NCBI GenBank assembly: GCA_023460085.1
Contig: JAEWRI010000037.1
Span: forward strand, 36,298-100,297
Direction of reading: 5' to 3'
Source: Bacillota bacterium
GTDB lineage: Bacteria > Bacillota > Clostridia > Christensenellales > SZUA-584
DNA: 64,000 nt
Shown here: positions 43,471-52,303 of the stretch, piece after piece
Layout of the letters: each line of letters opens with the position of its first letter
How positions within the stretch are numbered: the stretch's first letter is position 1
Program-made: the position numbers and the translations under genes
Notes under the pieces: model-generated
Seen by the model: the letters and a program-made list of their open reading frames with translations, nothing else
Databases searched by the model: none
Told to the model about the DNA's origin: nothing

Positions 43471-43938
43471 ATGCAAAAGCGGGAAAAAGTACTGCGCGTC
43501 ATCGCGTCCGTGCTGTTTGTAGCGGCAGTCGCTGCGCTCGGATCGCTGTTCACCGATACGGCGAGCAGCTGGTATCAGGGGCTTATTAAGCCGGTGCTGC
43601 AGCCGCCCGGTTTTGTGTTCGGAATCGCGTGGACGATACTCTATATTCTGATCGCCATATCGCTTGCACTGATTGCCGTTAACCCGGATACGCCCAAAAC
43701 CGCACTCTGGCTGCATGCCGCCAACGGCGTACTCAATGTGCTGTGGTCGTATACCTTCTTTACGCTGCACAACCCGGGCGGCGCGCTGGTCGTACTGGTG
43801 CTGCTCATCGTTGTGGCGATATTGCTTTACGTCCATGTCCGCAAGATGAACGCTGCTGCCGCATACCTGCTGATCCCCTACCTCGTATGGCTGGCGTTCG
43901 CGCTGTATCTCAACTACGAAATTGCCTTTCTGAACTGA
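43471..43938 (+). CDS. tspO: TspO/MBR family protein
   Basis: A 155-residue, five-helix membrane protein. The segment WYQGLIKPVLQPPGFVFG, then AWTILYILIAISL, and a later NVLWSYTFF are the TspO signatures; members bind porphyrins and other ligands and affect stress responses. The usual ligand-site tryptophans are partly conserved. GGAGG precedes ATG 43471. Its role in an anaerobe is uncertain. Confidence 0.93.
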   Translation: MQKREKVLRVIASVLFVAAVAALGSLFTDTASSWYQGLIKPVLQPPGFVFGIAWTILYILIAISLALIAVNPDTPKTALWLHAANGVLNVLWSYTFFTLHNPGGALVVLVLLIVVAILLYVHVRKMNAAAAYLLIPYLVWLAFALYLNYEIAFLN

Positions 43939-44002
43939 CTGTGCCTAAGTCACGGTAAAGCGCGGCCTTTTTTGATATCCTCTGATTATCAAGGAGGCTG
44001 CC

Positions 44003-44245
44003 ATGAAGCACGAAAAAATCGCGAGGATAGTTTCCAACATCCTTTTTGGCGCAGGTGCCGCACTGGGTGCCGCCGCGCTGATCAAGTCCTACATCGACAG
44101 CGCAAACCTGCCGCCGGGCGTTTGCCCTTTCGACCAGAACCGCTGGCTTTCCTATACCGCCATCGGCGTTCTGGCCGCGTCGCTCGTACTCTCTTTTGTG
44201 GGCGACTGGCTGAAGCGCAGGCGCTTGCGCGCAGAACAATCCTGA
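44003..44245 (+). CDS. Small two-helix membrane protein
   Basis: An 80-residue protein with two membrane helices (about 10-28 and 49-68) joined by a loop with PPGVCPFDQNRW, and a basic C-terminus (KRRRLRAEQ). AAGGAGG precedes ATG 44003. A 19-bp upstream motif is shared with the peroxiredoxin gene. Function unknown. Confidence 0.75.
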   Translation: MKHEKIARIVSNILFGAGAALGAAALIKSYIDSANLPPGVCPFDQNRWLSYTAIGVLAASLVLSFVGDWLKRRRLRAEQS

Positions 44246-44268
44246 CCGGCGGATGATCTGTCAGACCC

Positions 44269-44612
44269 GCTGATAAACTTCGTTTGACAGCGGTCAGAGT
44301 TTCAATAAAGTACCTTTGTGTCATTCTGAGGGCGCATAGCACCCGAAGAATCTTCTCGTATTAAGCCGCTTTAAGATGCTTCGCCTTTGGCTCAGCATGA
44401 CATAACAGGCTTTTTCGACAGCCTGGCCGCTGACAAACTTCGTTTGACATCGGTCAGAGTGTCAATAAAGTACCTTTGTCATTCTGGAGGGCGCATAGCC
44501 CCCGAAGAATCTTCTCGTATTAAGCCACTTTAAGATGCTTCGCCTTTGGCTCAGCATGACATAACAGGCTTTTTCGACAGCCTGGCCGCTGACAAACTTC
44601 GTTTGACATCGG
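44269..44612 (+). repeat. Tandem ~160-bp repeat, 2.2 copies, each with an imperfect palindrome
   Basis: AAACTTCGTTTGACA-type units start at 44269, 44429 and 44588, so the periods are 160 and 159 bp. Each full unit contains an imperfect inverted repeat running from GTCATTCTGAGGGCG to CTTTGGCTCAGCATGAC with a GAAGAATCTT/AAGATGCTTC core, plus CAGGCTTTTTCGACAGCCTG. The copies differ at only a few bases, so the duplication is recent. It resembles dispersed palindromic elements of Clostridia genomes. No coding sequence in 44246-44890. Confidence 0.85.
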
Positions 44613-44746
44613 ATTGATGTGCATTCTCGATTGCCTTTCTCGGGAGATTGGCCTGCCAGTGGCAGACCATCTTCCAAAGGAATGTTTTTGGGGAGTCCAC
44701 AACGGCCTTATCGTATGAATCAAGCATGAAACGGTGTCAGTAAGCC

Positions 44747-44772
44747 GGGCGGCATGAGCCGCTCTTTTTTTC
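44747..44772 (+). terminator. Intrinsic terminator upstream of the peroxiredoxin gene
   Basis: GGGCGGC (44747-44753), loop ATGA, GCCGCTC (44758-44764), then eight Ts. It would end transcripts coming through the repeat region. Confidence 0.75.
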
Positions 44773-44890
44773 GTCCATTTTCAAAACTTTCCGGAAACGT
44801 AACTTTGTCACGGTAAAGTGCAGCCCATGAAGGTATAATCAGCGTAAAGCTTATTCATAATAATTATTAATTAGAAAGGAGCACAGAAAC

Positions 44891-45568
44891 ATGGAAGAGA
44901 ATATGAATGTTACGCTGCCGCTGATTGGAGACAAAGCGCCCTCCTTCAAAGCCAAAACGACGCAGGGGGAAATCCGTTTCCCGGAGGATTATGAGGGCAA
45001 ATGGGTCATACTGTTCAGCCACCCGGCCGACTTCACGCCGGTCTGCACCACGGAATTCATGACGTTCGCCACGATGGCGGAGGAATTTAAGGCGCTCAAC
45101 ACCGAGCTCATCGGCCTCTCCGTGGACAGTTTGTTCGCACACATCGCATGGCTGCGCACCATCAAGGAGAAAATCGAATATAAGGGCATGAAGAACGTTG
45201 AGGTCAAGTTCCCGCTGATCGAGGACATCAAGATGGACGTCGCGAAAAAGTTCGGCATGATACAGCCGGGCTCGTCCGACACGCAGGCCGTGCGTGCCGT
45301 GTTCGTCATCGACCCGAAGGGCATCGTGCGCACCATACTGTACTATCCTTCCTCGGTGGGCCGCAACTTCGCGGAAATCAAACGCATCGTGCTCGCGCTG
45401 CAGAAAGCCGACGCGGAGTCCATCGCCACGCCCGCCAACTGGCAGCCGGGTGACGACGTCATCGTGCCGCCGCCGGGCTCGTGCGGCACCGCGCAGCAGC
45501 GCATGGATTCGCAGGATGAGGGCATGTATTGCCTCGACTGGTTCCTCTGCTTCAAGAAAAGCCGTTAA
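44891..45568 (+). CDS. 1-Cys (Prx6-type) peroxiredoxin
   Basis: A 225-residue peroxidase. The peroxidatic cysteine is Cys52 in HPADFTPVCTTEF, and the C-terminal dimerisation domain with PANWQPGDDVIVPPPGS is typical of Prx6. Extra cysteines occur near the C-terminus (GSCGTAQQR and MYCLDWFLCF), so the cycle may not be strictly 1-Cys. It reduces peroxides and protects anaerobes against oxidants. AAGGAG precedes ATG 44891. Confidence 0.93.
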   Translation: MEENMNVTLPLIGDKAPSFKAKTTQGEIRFPEDYEGKWVILFSHPADFTPVCTTEFMTFATMAEEFKALNTELIGLSVDSLFAHIAWLRTIKEKIEYKGMKNVEVKFPLIEDIKMDVAKKFGMIQPGSSDTQAVRAVFVIDPKGIVRTILYYPSSVGRNFAEIKRIVLALQKADAESIATPANWQPGDDVIVPPPGSCGTAQQRMDSQDEGMYCLDWFLCFKKSR

Positions 45569-45743
45569 AAACAGGCGTCAGTGGCGCGCCATAAACATAT
45601 CATGGGGCGGGAAGCGGGTTAAAGCGGACAATATATCCGCTTTGCCGTTTCGCGCACAAACGGATTTTTCCGGGACGCGCATAATTCCTCAAAGCTCACA
45701 AACAATAACAGTAAAACCAGAATTGTTTTGAGGAGGACAATCT

Positions 45744-46283
45744 ATGAAGGCAACCGGCATAGTCCGAAGAATCGACGAGCTGGGGCGTATTGTGATACCC
45801 AAGGAGATAAGGCGCACGCTGCGCATCCGGGAGGGCGACCCTTTGGAGATATATACCGACCGTGAGGGGGGCATTATACTGCGCAAATACTCCCCCATCG
45901 GTGAGCTCGCCTCCTTTGCGCTGGACTTTTCCGAAGCGCTGGCCAAAACGCTGGACACGACCGTAATTGTCTGCGACAGGGATACCGTGCTGGCCGCCAG
46001 CGGCGAGCACAAGCGGGATTACACGGAACGCCCCGTCAGCAGCGCGCTCGAAGAAGCGATGGGTACGCGCGGCACGTTCCGCAAGGAAGGAACCAGCGTC
46101 ATTCCGCTGGTCACGGGTGAAAATGTCTCCCAGACGGCTTACCAGCTGATCGCGCCTATCCACATGGACGGACAGCCCATCGGTGCCATCGTGCTGCTTT
46201 CCCGCGACGCGCCCATCGACGACGCCGCACAGAAGGCCGCGGAAGCCGCGGCGGTATTCCTGGGCCGCCAGATGCAACAATAA
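45744..46283 (+). CDS. spoVT: Stage V sporulation protein T (SpoVT)
   Basis: A 179-residue regulator. Residues 1-50 form the AbrB-like swapped-hairpin DNA-binding domain (MKATGIVRRIDELGRIVIPKEIRR), and residues ~55-179 a GAF-like domain ending LSRDAPIDDAAQKAAEAAAVFLGR. SpoVT tunes SigG-dependent forespore genes, so its presence points to a spore former. GAGGAGG precedes ATG 45744 and a terminator follows. Confidence 0.94.
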   Translation: MKATGIVRRIDELGRIVIPKEIRRTLRIREGDPLEIYTDREGGIILRKYSPIGELASFALDFSEALAKTLDTTVIVCDRDTVLAASGEHKRDYTERPVSSALEEAMGTRGTFRKEGTSVIPLVTGENVSQTAYQLIAPIHMDGQPIGAIVLLSRDAPIDDAAQKAAEAAAVFLGRQMQQ

Positions 46284-46299
46284 TGAAAACGGAAATCGG

Positions 46300-46328
46300 C
46301 CGGACGGACTCGTCCGGTTGATTTTTTT
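46300..46328 (+). terminator. Terminator of spoVT
   Basis: CCGGACG (46300-46306), loop GACT, CGTCCGG (46311-46317), TTGA and eight Ts. Confidence 0.88.
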
Positions 46329-46379
46329 TGTCCGAAAAGGTAGAATAGAAACCCTAAACGAACTGCTCGGAGGTCTTTT

Positions 46380-48317
46380 GTGAGAGGAACATTAGCGGAA
46401 AAAATACTGAAAGCGCACCTCGTGTCAGGTGAGCTGACGCCCGGTGCGGAAATCGCGCTGCGCATCGACTACACGCTGACGCAGGACTCGACGGGCACGA
46501 TGGCCTATCTGCAGTTCGAGTCGATGGGAGTGCCGCGCGTAAAGACGCAGAAGTCGCTCGCCTACATCGATCATAACATGCTGCAGTCGGGCTTTGAAAA
46601 CGCCGACGACCATAAGTTTATCGAAACGGTAGCGAAAAAACACGGCGTCTATGTCAGCCGTCCCGGCAACGGCATCTGCCATCAGGTTCACCTGGAGCGC
46701 TTCGGCGTTCCCGGCGCGACGCTGCTCGGCAGCGACAGCCACACTCCCACAGGCGGAGGCATCGGCATGCTTGCCATCGGCGCGGGCGGGCTGGACGTAG
46801 CCGTGGCGATGGGCGGCGGCGCGTACTACATCCCCTGTCCGAAGGTGCTGGGCGTGCAGCTTACGGGCGCGCTGCGCTTTGGCGTGGCCGCGAAGGATGT
46901 CATTCTCGAAATTCTGCGCCGTCTCACCGTCAAGGGCGGTGTCGGGCGCATCATCGAATACTATGGCGAAGGCGTGAAAACGCTGTCCGTGCCGGAGCGC
47001 GCGACCATCACCAACATGGGCGCGGAGCTGGGCGCTACCACCTCGATATTCCCCAGTGACGACCTCACACGCGTGTTTCTCGGTGCACAGGGCCGCGGCG
47101 GTGATTTCACCGCGCTTTGCGCCGACGCGGATGCCGTTTACGACGAGACCATCACCGTCGATCTCTCCGCGGTGGAACCCGCCGCAGCCATGCCGCACAG
47201 CCCGGATCTGGTTCAGTCCATCCGCGAAATCGGCCCCATCAAGGTCGATCAGGTGTGCATCGGCAGCTGCACGAATTCCTCTTACCTCGACATGATGCGC
47301 GTCGCCGCCCTGCTGCGCGGCAAAAGCATCGCGCCGGAGGTCAGCCTCACCATATCGCCCGGTTCCCGACAGGTGATGGCCATGCTCGCCAAAAACGGCG
47401 CGCTGGCGGACATATTAAGCGCAGGCGCGCGCATACTCGAATGCGGCTGCGGGCCGTGCATCGGCATGGGCCAGTCGCCCCGCACCAACGCCGTTTCGGT
47501 GCGCACGTTCAACCGCAACTTCTTCGGGCGCTCCGGAACGAAGAGTGCGCAGGTATACCTCGTCAGCGCGGAGACCGCCGCAGCCACCGCGCTTTCCGGC
47601 GTGCTCACCGACCCCCGCGACATCGGGCTGGCGGCGGACGCGCTGGACGTGGACATGCCGGTATTCTACCTCGTCAACGACAACCTCGTCGCGCCGCCCG
47701 ACGCCTCGGGCGAAACCGAGGTGGTGCGCGGGCCCAACATCAAGCCGTTCCCGCAGGGCAAGGCGCTGGAAAGCGCCGTAAGCGGCGAGGTGCTGCTGAA
47801 GATGGAGGACAACATCACCACGGACCACATCGCTCCCTCGGACGCGAAGCTGCTGCCGTACCGCAGCAACATTCCGTACCTGTCGGATTTCTGTCTGTCG
47901 CCGGTCGATGCCTCCTTCCCCGCAAGGGCGAAGGAAAAGGGCGGCGGTTTTCTCGTCGCGGGCCACAACTACGGGCAGGGTTCCTCGCGAGAGCACGCGG
48001 CGCTGGTTCCGCTGTACCTCGGCATACGGGGCGTCCTCGCGAAGTCGTTTGCGCGCATCCATATGGCCAACCTCATCAACTCCGGCATCCTCCCCCTCGT
48101 GTTCGAGGATGAGACGGCGTACGACCGCATCGATCAGGGCGACGTGCTTGTCGTCGCGGATGCGCCGGACAAGGTGGACTGCAAGGCTGCGTTTACCGTG
48201 GAAAACCGTACGAAGGGCTTTTCGTTCGCGGTGAAGCTGGACGCCTCCGATCGCCTGCGCGCCGTGCTGAAGGACGGCGGACTGCTGAACCACACGAAAA
48301 GACAGGGCGAGGGCTGA
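46380..48317 (+). CDS. Aconitate hydratase (~645-residue monomeric type)
   Basis: A 645-residue enzyme interconverting citrate and isocitrate. The [4Fe-4S] ligands lie in IGSCTNSS and CGCGPCIGMG; LLGSDSHTPTGGG, NITTDHIAPSD and HNYGQGSSREHAALVP are the substrate-site motifs. The size matches the shorter clostridial aconitases rather than the ~900-residue AcnA. The start is GTG 46380 after CGGAGG. No other TCA gene is nearby. Confidence 0.95.
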   Translation: MRGTLAEKILKAHLVSGELTPGAEIALRIDYTLTQDSTGTMAYLQFESMGVPRVKTQKSLAYIDHNMLQSGFENADDHKFIETVAKKHGVYVSRPGNGICHQVHLERFGVPGATLLGSDSHTPTGGGIGMLAIGAGGLDVAVAMGGGAYYIPCPKVLGVQLTGALRFGVAAKDVILEILRRLTVKGGVGRIIEYYGEGVKTLSVPERATITNMGAELGATTSIFPSDDLTRVFLGAQGRGGDFTALCADADAVYDETITVDLSAVEPAAAMPHSPDLVQSIREIGPIKVDQVCIGSCTNSSYLDMMRVAALLRGKSIAPEVSLTISPGSRQVMAMLAKNGALADILSAGARILECGCGPCIGMGQSPRTNAVSVRTFNRNFFGRSGTKSAQVYLVSAETAAATALSGVLTDPRDIGLAADALDVDMPVFYLVNDNLVAPPDASGETEVVRGPNIKPFPQGKALESAVSGEVLLKMEDNITTDHIAPSDAKLLPYRSNIPYLSDFCLSPVDASFPARAKEKGGGFLVAGHNYGQGSSREHAALVPLYLGIRGVLAKSFARIHMANLINSGILPLVFEDETAYDRIDQGDVLVVADAPDKVDCKAAFTVENRTKGFSFAVKLDASDRLRAVLKDGGLLNHTKRQGEG

Positions 48318-48352
48318 GCGGCTATTGCTATAACGAGATTAGGCGGAAAAAT

Positions 48353-48380
48353 CCGTAGGCGCGGTGCTTGCGGGTTTTTT
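48353..48380 (+). terminator. Terminator of the aconitase gene
   Basis: CCGTAGGC (48353-48360) pairs (two wobbles) with GCTTGCGG (48366-48373), with six Ts after a G. Confidence 0.75.
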
Positions 48381-48398
48381 GCTATCAGAATTAATAAT

Positions 48399-49409
48399 TC
48401 ACCTATATGATGACGCAGAATAATGAATTTCAATTGATTTATCATTTGTTGATGCGAGCAATCCATTTGCGATTAAAAACATACGCATATCTTCTATACT
48501 CACATTTGATTTTGGGCCGATGTAAATACTACAAATTGCATCCTTCATTAAGGATAATGTCAGTTCTATGTGGGGAACAAGTCTATCGTTGGTTGATATA
48601 AAACCAAATCTTTCTATAAAATACCTCCCTTGAAAAGCTTCTTTCATATTCATCGAGCTAAAATCAAAATAATTATTGGAATAGTCATAGTTTTTCAGAG
48701 TTATTGCTAATCTCCATTCTTTTTCTTCCTTAAATGAATCATTTTTAAAAAAGGCCGCTCTCCTGCTTATTTTATATAATGCTTGCTGCGCAATTTCTTC
48801 AATGTCATCAGAAGTGCTATTTTCTGTTATCTTATCGAACTCTGAAACTTGATTAAAATATTCATTTGCATGTTTAACACCATAAGATATTTTATCAAAA
48901 GAAAACATGTCTCCAATATCATAACCTTTAAATAAATTGAACAAGGAGAAATATTGTCCTTTAAATCCAATGGATATTCCAAAACCATCATCTGCATATC
49001 CTCTCCATTGACTTAAAGAATCAACACATTCTGTTAGGCAAAAAACGTATGATAGATATATATTAATATTTTGAAATAATGTTATTTTGTCTTGAAAATC
49101 CTTTATTTGCTTTGAGTCATATTTAGGCATCTCCTTTGGTGGATAACTCACTAATGCTTCAATATACGACTTTTTATCCTTTTGATCGTATATCGCGTCA
49201 TATTTTTTGTATAGTGAAATTCTTCTTTCTAAATATTCAGTATCCTTTTCAATAAAATAGTATAAGAATTGATTATATACCCATTTCATCTCAAGCGAAT
49301 CATTTGACTGACTGATATCTGATAACCAAATCGTTTTCCCCTCAACAATTTTCTGAAACGTTGGAAGGCTGCAATAATGATATAGAGTTTTTGGAACTCG
49401 TGTTGACAA
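48399..49409 (-). CDS. DUF2971-family protein, AT-rich (probably acquired)
   Basis: A 336-residue cytoplasmic protein. TLYHYCSLPTFQKIVEGKTIWLSDISQSND at the start (in two parts), CLTECVDSLSQWRGYADDGFGISIGF in the middle and FKEEKEWRLAI are DUF2971 hallmarks. The family has no proven activity; members turn up in mobile and defence-related contexts. The start is TTG 49409 with GGAGG eight bases upstream. The gene is conspicuously AT-rich compared with both neighbours, a sign of horizontal transfer. No transposase or repeat borders were seen. Confidence 0.85.
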   Translation of the reverse strand: MSTRVPKTLYHYCSLPTFQKIVEGKTIWLSDISQSNDSLEMKWVYNQFLYYFIEKDTEYLERRISLYKKYDAIYDQKDKKSYIEALVSYPPKEMPKYDSKQIKDFQDKITLFQNINIYLSYVFCLTECVDSLSQWRGYADDGFGISIGFKGQYFSLFNLFKGYDIGDMFSFDKISYGVKHANEYFNQVSEFDKITENSTSDDIEEIAQQALYKISRRAAFFKNDSFKEEKEWRLAITLKNYDYSNNYFDFSSMNMKEAFQGRYFIERFGFISTNDRLVPHIELTLSLMKDAICSIYIGPKSNVSIEDMRMFLIANGLLASTNDKSIEIHYSASSYR

Positions 49410-49453
49410 GATTTATACCTCCAAAATAATAGACAATATCCATTAGTAAGCCT

Positions 49454-50836
49454 TTACACCAGCGCGCTTTCCTCCACGGGCAGCTCCACAATGGCGCGCG
49501 TATATTCCCCCGGATGCGACTCGAAGCGGATGTCGCCGCGATGCTCGCGGACGATGCCGAGGCATATGGACAGCCCGAGTCCCGCGTGCTCGCTGCGCAT
49601 GCTGGTGGTGAAAAACGGATCGAACACCCGGGGCAGCAGGTCCTCGCGGATGCCCACACCCCTGTCCTCTACCGTAAAGCGCACCCACGGCTGCCCGCCG
49701 CGCTCTATGGCCTCAGCGGAAACGCGAAGCGTTTTGTTCTCGTCGTACCCGCTGTAGCGGGCATTGAGCGCGCTGCGCGCGTTGGTAATCAGATTCAGCA
49801 GCATCTGCCGGATCTGCTGGGCGGAACAGCGAATCTCCGGCAGGTCCTCCGCGACGCGCACCGTAAGGGTTATCTGATCCTGCCGCGTCACCAGCTCCGC
49901 GAGGGAAACCGTTTGTTCCACAATTTCGCCTGCTGAAACCAACTCGTGCGCCTGTTTGTTGCCTTGCGCAAAACTCAGCAGATTTTTCACCGTATCGGCT
50001 ATCCGCTGTCCCTCGTGCATGATTTCGCCGCTGTATTCCTGCAGCTGTGCGTCCGCGCCGGGCCGGTCGGATATCAGCTGCGCGTAGTTGATAATGCCGG
50101 AGATGGGGTTGTTGATTTCATGGGCGATGCCGCCCGCCAGCGTACCGATGGACTCCAGGCGGTGTTTCTCTCGAAGCTGCTGTTCCACGCGCAGCCGGTT
50201 CCGCTCGTACTGTCTGCGCCCCGTAATGTCCCGCATGAACACCAGCTCGCAATCCTTCCCGCCGAATTGCACCGTGACGGCACTAAGCTCAACCTCCAGC
50301 CGCCCGCCGCCAATTCGCCGGACAGCGCCGCTGCTGACGGGCGGCGCGGCTGCGGTCTCGTCCGCTTTCTGACTGCGGTCAGCCCAGTCACCTTCCGTCT
50401 CTCCCGCCACGAGGTCGCTGACAGGCTGGCCCAGCAATTCCTCTTCCGTTTTTGCGCCGAACAACGAAACTGCTCTCGCGTTTACGTAGATGAAGCATCC
50501 ATCCGCGTGTACAAACACCGCGTCGGGCGCGCTTTCCACCAACAGCCGGAAACGCGCTTCGCTGTCGGCCAATGCCTCCTGCCCGGCTCTCACCTGTTTT
50601 ACGCGGCTGTAGACCAGCGTCCAAAGCAGCAGGGTGGTAATTGCCACATAGAGTAATCCCTTGATTACGGATATCCGCATCATATCCTGCGTGTCCGGCG
50701 CAAAATTGAGCAGCGAGTCGGTTAAGAGTATCCACAGGCCGCCAAGAACCACATACGGCACCACGATACGGAGCGATTCGCCCATCGGGCTCAGGCGCTT
50801 CCGGAAAAAGCATTCCTTCGGCGGGCGTTTTGGCAT
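49454..50836 (-). CDS. Membrane-bound PAS sensor histidine kinase (orphan)
   Basis: A 460-residue sensor kinase: two membrane helices (about 22-40 and 57-76), a PAS domain (~92-208, with FRLLVESAPDAVFVHADGC), the H-box GIAHEINNPISG with His239, and an ATPase domain with LLNLITNA, DRGVGI, FDPFFTT and GLGLSICLGIV. Autophosphorylation at His239 is expected. No response regulator lies nearby. The frame opens at 50896; ATG 50836 has CAGGAGG. The stop lies 44 bp before the DUF2971 start. Confidence 0.93.
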   Translation of the reverse strand: MPKRPPKECFFRKRLSPMGESLRIVVPYVVLGGLWILLTDSLLNFAPDTQDMMRISVIKGLLYVAITTLLLWTLVYSRVKQVRAGQEALADSEARFRLLVESAPDAVFVHADGCFIYVNARAVSLFGAKTEEELLGQPVSDLVAGETEGDWADRSQKADETAAAPPVSSGAVRRIGGGRLEVELSAVTVQFGGKDCELVFMRDITGRRQYERNRLRVEQQLREKHRLESIGTLAGGIAHEINNPISGIINYAQLISDRPGADAQLQEYSGEIMHEGQRIADTVKNLLSFAQGNKQAHELVSAGEIVEQTVSLAELVTRQDQITLTVRVAEDLPEIRCSAQQIRQMLLNLITNARSALNARYSGYDENKTLRVSAEAIERGGQPWVRFTVEDRGVGIREDLLPRVFDPFFTTSMRSEHAGLGLSICLGIVREHRGDIRFESHPGEYTRAIVELPVEESALV

Positions 50837-50985
50837 CACGAAGCCTCCTGCAGAATAAATCAACAACCCTGCTGCAAGCTCAGATGTATACTGCAAAGAT
50901 GATTATGACAGTTTTGTCGGTATGCGCGTTATTGTACCACGTTATGGTAACCTTGTAAACGCGGGCGGTGCAGGTTAAAATAAAA

Positions 50986-51010
50986 TGCCGCAGGGAGCAT
51001 CCCCGCGGCA
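50986..51010 (-). terminator. Terminator of the SDR/nitroreductase operon
   Basis: TGCCGCAGGG (50986-50995) with CCCGCGGCA (51002-51010), one mismatch; reverse-strand tail TTTTATTTT. Confidence 0.82.
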
Positions 51011-51027
51011 CTGGTTTCCAGCCGTTT

Positions 51028-51540
51028 TCAATAGGTCTCGTAATGAACCTTATCTTCGTAAAACGCGGTATGCGGATGCGGCATTTCCGTAGGATGGCCT
51101 AGCGCAATCAGCGTTACCGGAAGAACTTCTTCCGGCAGGCCGCAGATTTGACGCGCCGCTTTCACGCGTTCCTCGTCCGGATAAAGCCCCAGCCATACCG
51201 CGCCCAGCCCCATGGCCTGCGCTGCCAGCAGTATGTTTTCGGTGCTTGCGCCGCATTCCTGCTGGTAATGAATCGCCAGCGATTCGTGGTGCCCCTTTAC
51301 CGCAACGATAATGCCCAGCGCCGCGTCCTTCAGCATGGCCCAGTTCCGGCTGGACGCCGCGAGCCGTTCCTTGCGGTCTGCATCACGCAGCACGATAAAT
51401 TCCCAAGGCTTTGTATTCCGCACGGACGGTGCCACCATCCCCGCGCGCAGCAGCAGATGAAGCGCCTCCTCCGAGACCGGTTCGCCCGAAAACCCGCGGC
51501 AGCTCCTGCGCTCAAATATCAGCTTCAGTTTGTCTTCCAT
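51028..51540 (-). CDS. Nitroreductase-family protein (paralogue A)
   Basis: A 170-residue single-domain flavin enzyme. RRSCRGFSGEPVSEEALHLL, SVRNTKPWEF and NILLAAQAMGLGAVWLGLYP are the FMN-binding motifs. It aligns over its full length with the gene at 51785, including the C-terminal MPHPHT-x-FYEDKVHYETY, so the two are products of a duplication. Substrate unknown. Last gene of the operon. Confidence 0.93.
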   Translation of the reverse strand: MEDKLKLIFERRSCRGFSGEPVSEEALHLLLRAGMVAPSVRNTKPWEFIVLRDADRKERLAASSRNWAMLKDAALGIIVAVKGHHESLAIHYQQECGASTENILLAAQAMGLGAVWLGLYPDEERVKAARQICGLPEEVLPVTLIALGHPTEMPHPHTAFYEDKVHYETY

Positions 51541-51575
51541 ATGCTCTCCTTTTCAATGCCCGCCGTTCTGCCGCA

Positions 51576-51755
51576 TCAGGTAAGGATACCCGGAAGGGCG
51601 GCGCAGAGCGCCAGCAGCAGCACCAGCGCAAGCACCAGCACTGCCAGTACGATCTTCCCCAGCAGCTTGAGCAGCGGCATCGCGCTGCGATCTTCGATTA
51701 CCTTCCCCACGCTGCGCTGCACGGCTTCACCAATCAGAAAATCCTTGACATCCAT
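51576..51755 (-). CDS. Small single-helix membrane protein
   Basis: A 59-residue protein between the two nitroreductase genes: a soluble N-terminal half (MDVKDFLIGEAVQRSVGKVI) and one C-terminal hydrophobic helix. AAAGGGTGTGAG precedes ATG 51755. Spacing to both neighbours (35 and 29 bp) suggests a member of the operon. The longer frame open to 51953 overlaps the upstream gene and is rejected. Confidence 0.65.
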   Translation of the reverse strand: MDVKDFLIGEAVQRSVGKVIEDRSAMPLLKLLGKIVLAVLVLALVLLLALCAALPGILT

Positions 51756-51784
51756 CTGGCTCACACCCTTTCGGGATATTGAAG

Positions 51785-52303
51785 TCAGTAACTGTCGTAA
51801 TGCACCTTTTCGTCGTGGAACGTGGTATGCGGGTGCGGCATCTTTGCGGGATGCCCGACGGACAGCAGCACCGCGGGTATCACGTCCTGCGGGATATTGC
51901 AGATGCGGCGCACCGCTTCCACGCGCTGCTCGTTGGGATACAGCCCCAGCCATACGCCGCCCAGCCCCATCGCCTGCGCGGCCAGCAGTATGTTCTCCGC
52001 CGCGGCGGAGCAGTCCTGAATGAAGTAGTCCGTATTGGATGCCTGATAGCCCTCCAGGTTGGCCAGCACCACGATGCCCAGCGGCGCGTCCTTCAGCATG
52101 CCCCAGTATGGGCCCGCCGCGGATACGGCTGCCTTGGTTTCTAAGTCACGCAGCACGAGGAACTCCCACGGCTGCGAATTCCGCGCGGAGGGCGCAGCCA
52201 TGCCCGCACGCAGCAGCGTGCGCAGCGCCTCTTCGGACACCGGTTCCGCCGTATAGCTGCGGCAGCTCCTTCTCTCTAAAATCGGCCGAAGCGCTTCACT
52301 CAT
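51785..52303 (-). CDS. Nitroreductase-family protein (paralogue B)
   Basis: A 172-residue FMN enzyme closely similar to the gene at 51028 (RRSCRSYTAEPVSEEALRTL, SARNSQPWEF, NILLAAQAMGLGGVWLGLYP, MPHPHTTFHDEKVHYDSY). Its start overlaps the end of the SDR gene by 8 bp, so translation is coupled. Role unknown; the two may differ in substrate. Confidence 0.93.
   Translation of the reverse strand: MSEALRPILERRSCRSYTAEPVSEEALRTLLRAGMAAPSARNSQPWEFLVLRDLETKAAVSAAGPYWGMLKDAPLGIVVLANLEGYQASNTDYFIQDCSAAAENILLAAQAMGLGGVWLGLYPNEQRVEAVRRICNIPQDVIPAVLLSVGHPAKMPHPHTTFHDEKVHYDSY

Noticed and set aside
44269..44612. CRISPR array
   Set aside because: Units are ~160 bp with near-identical interiors, no short repeats separated by unique spacers and no cas gene in the window.
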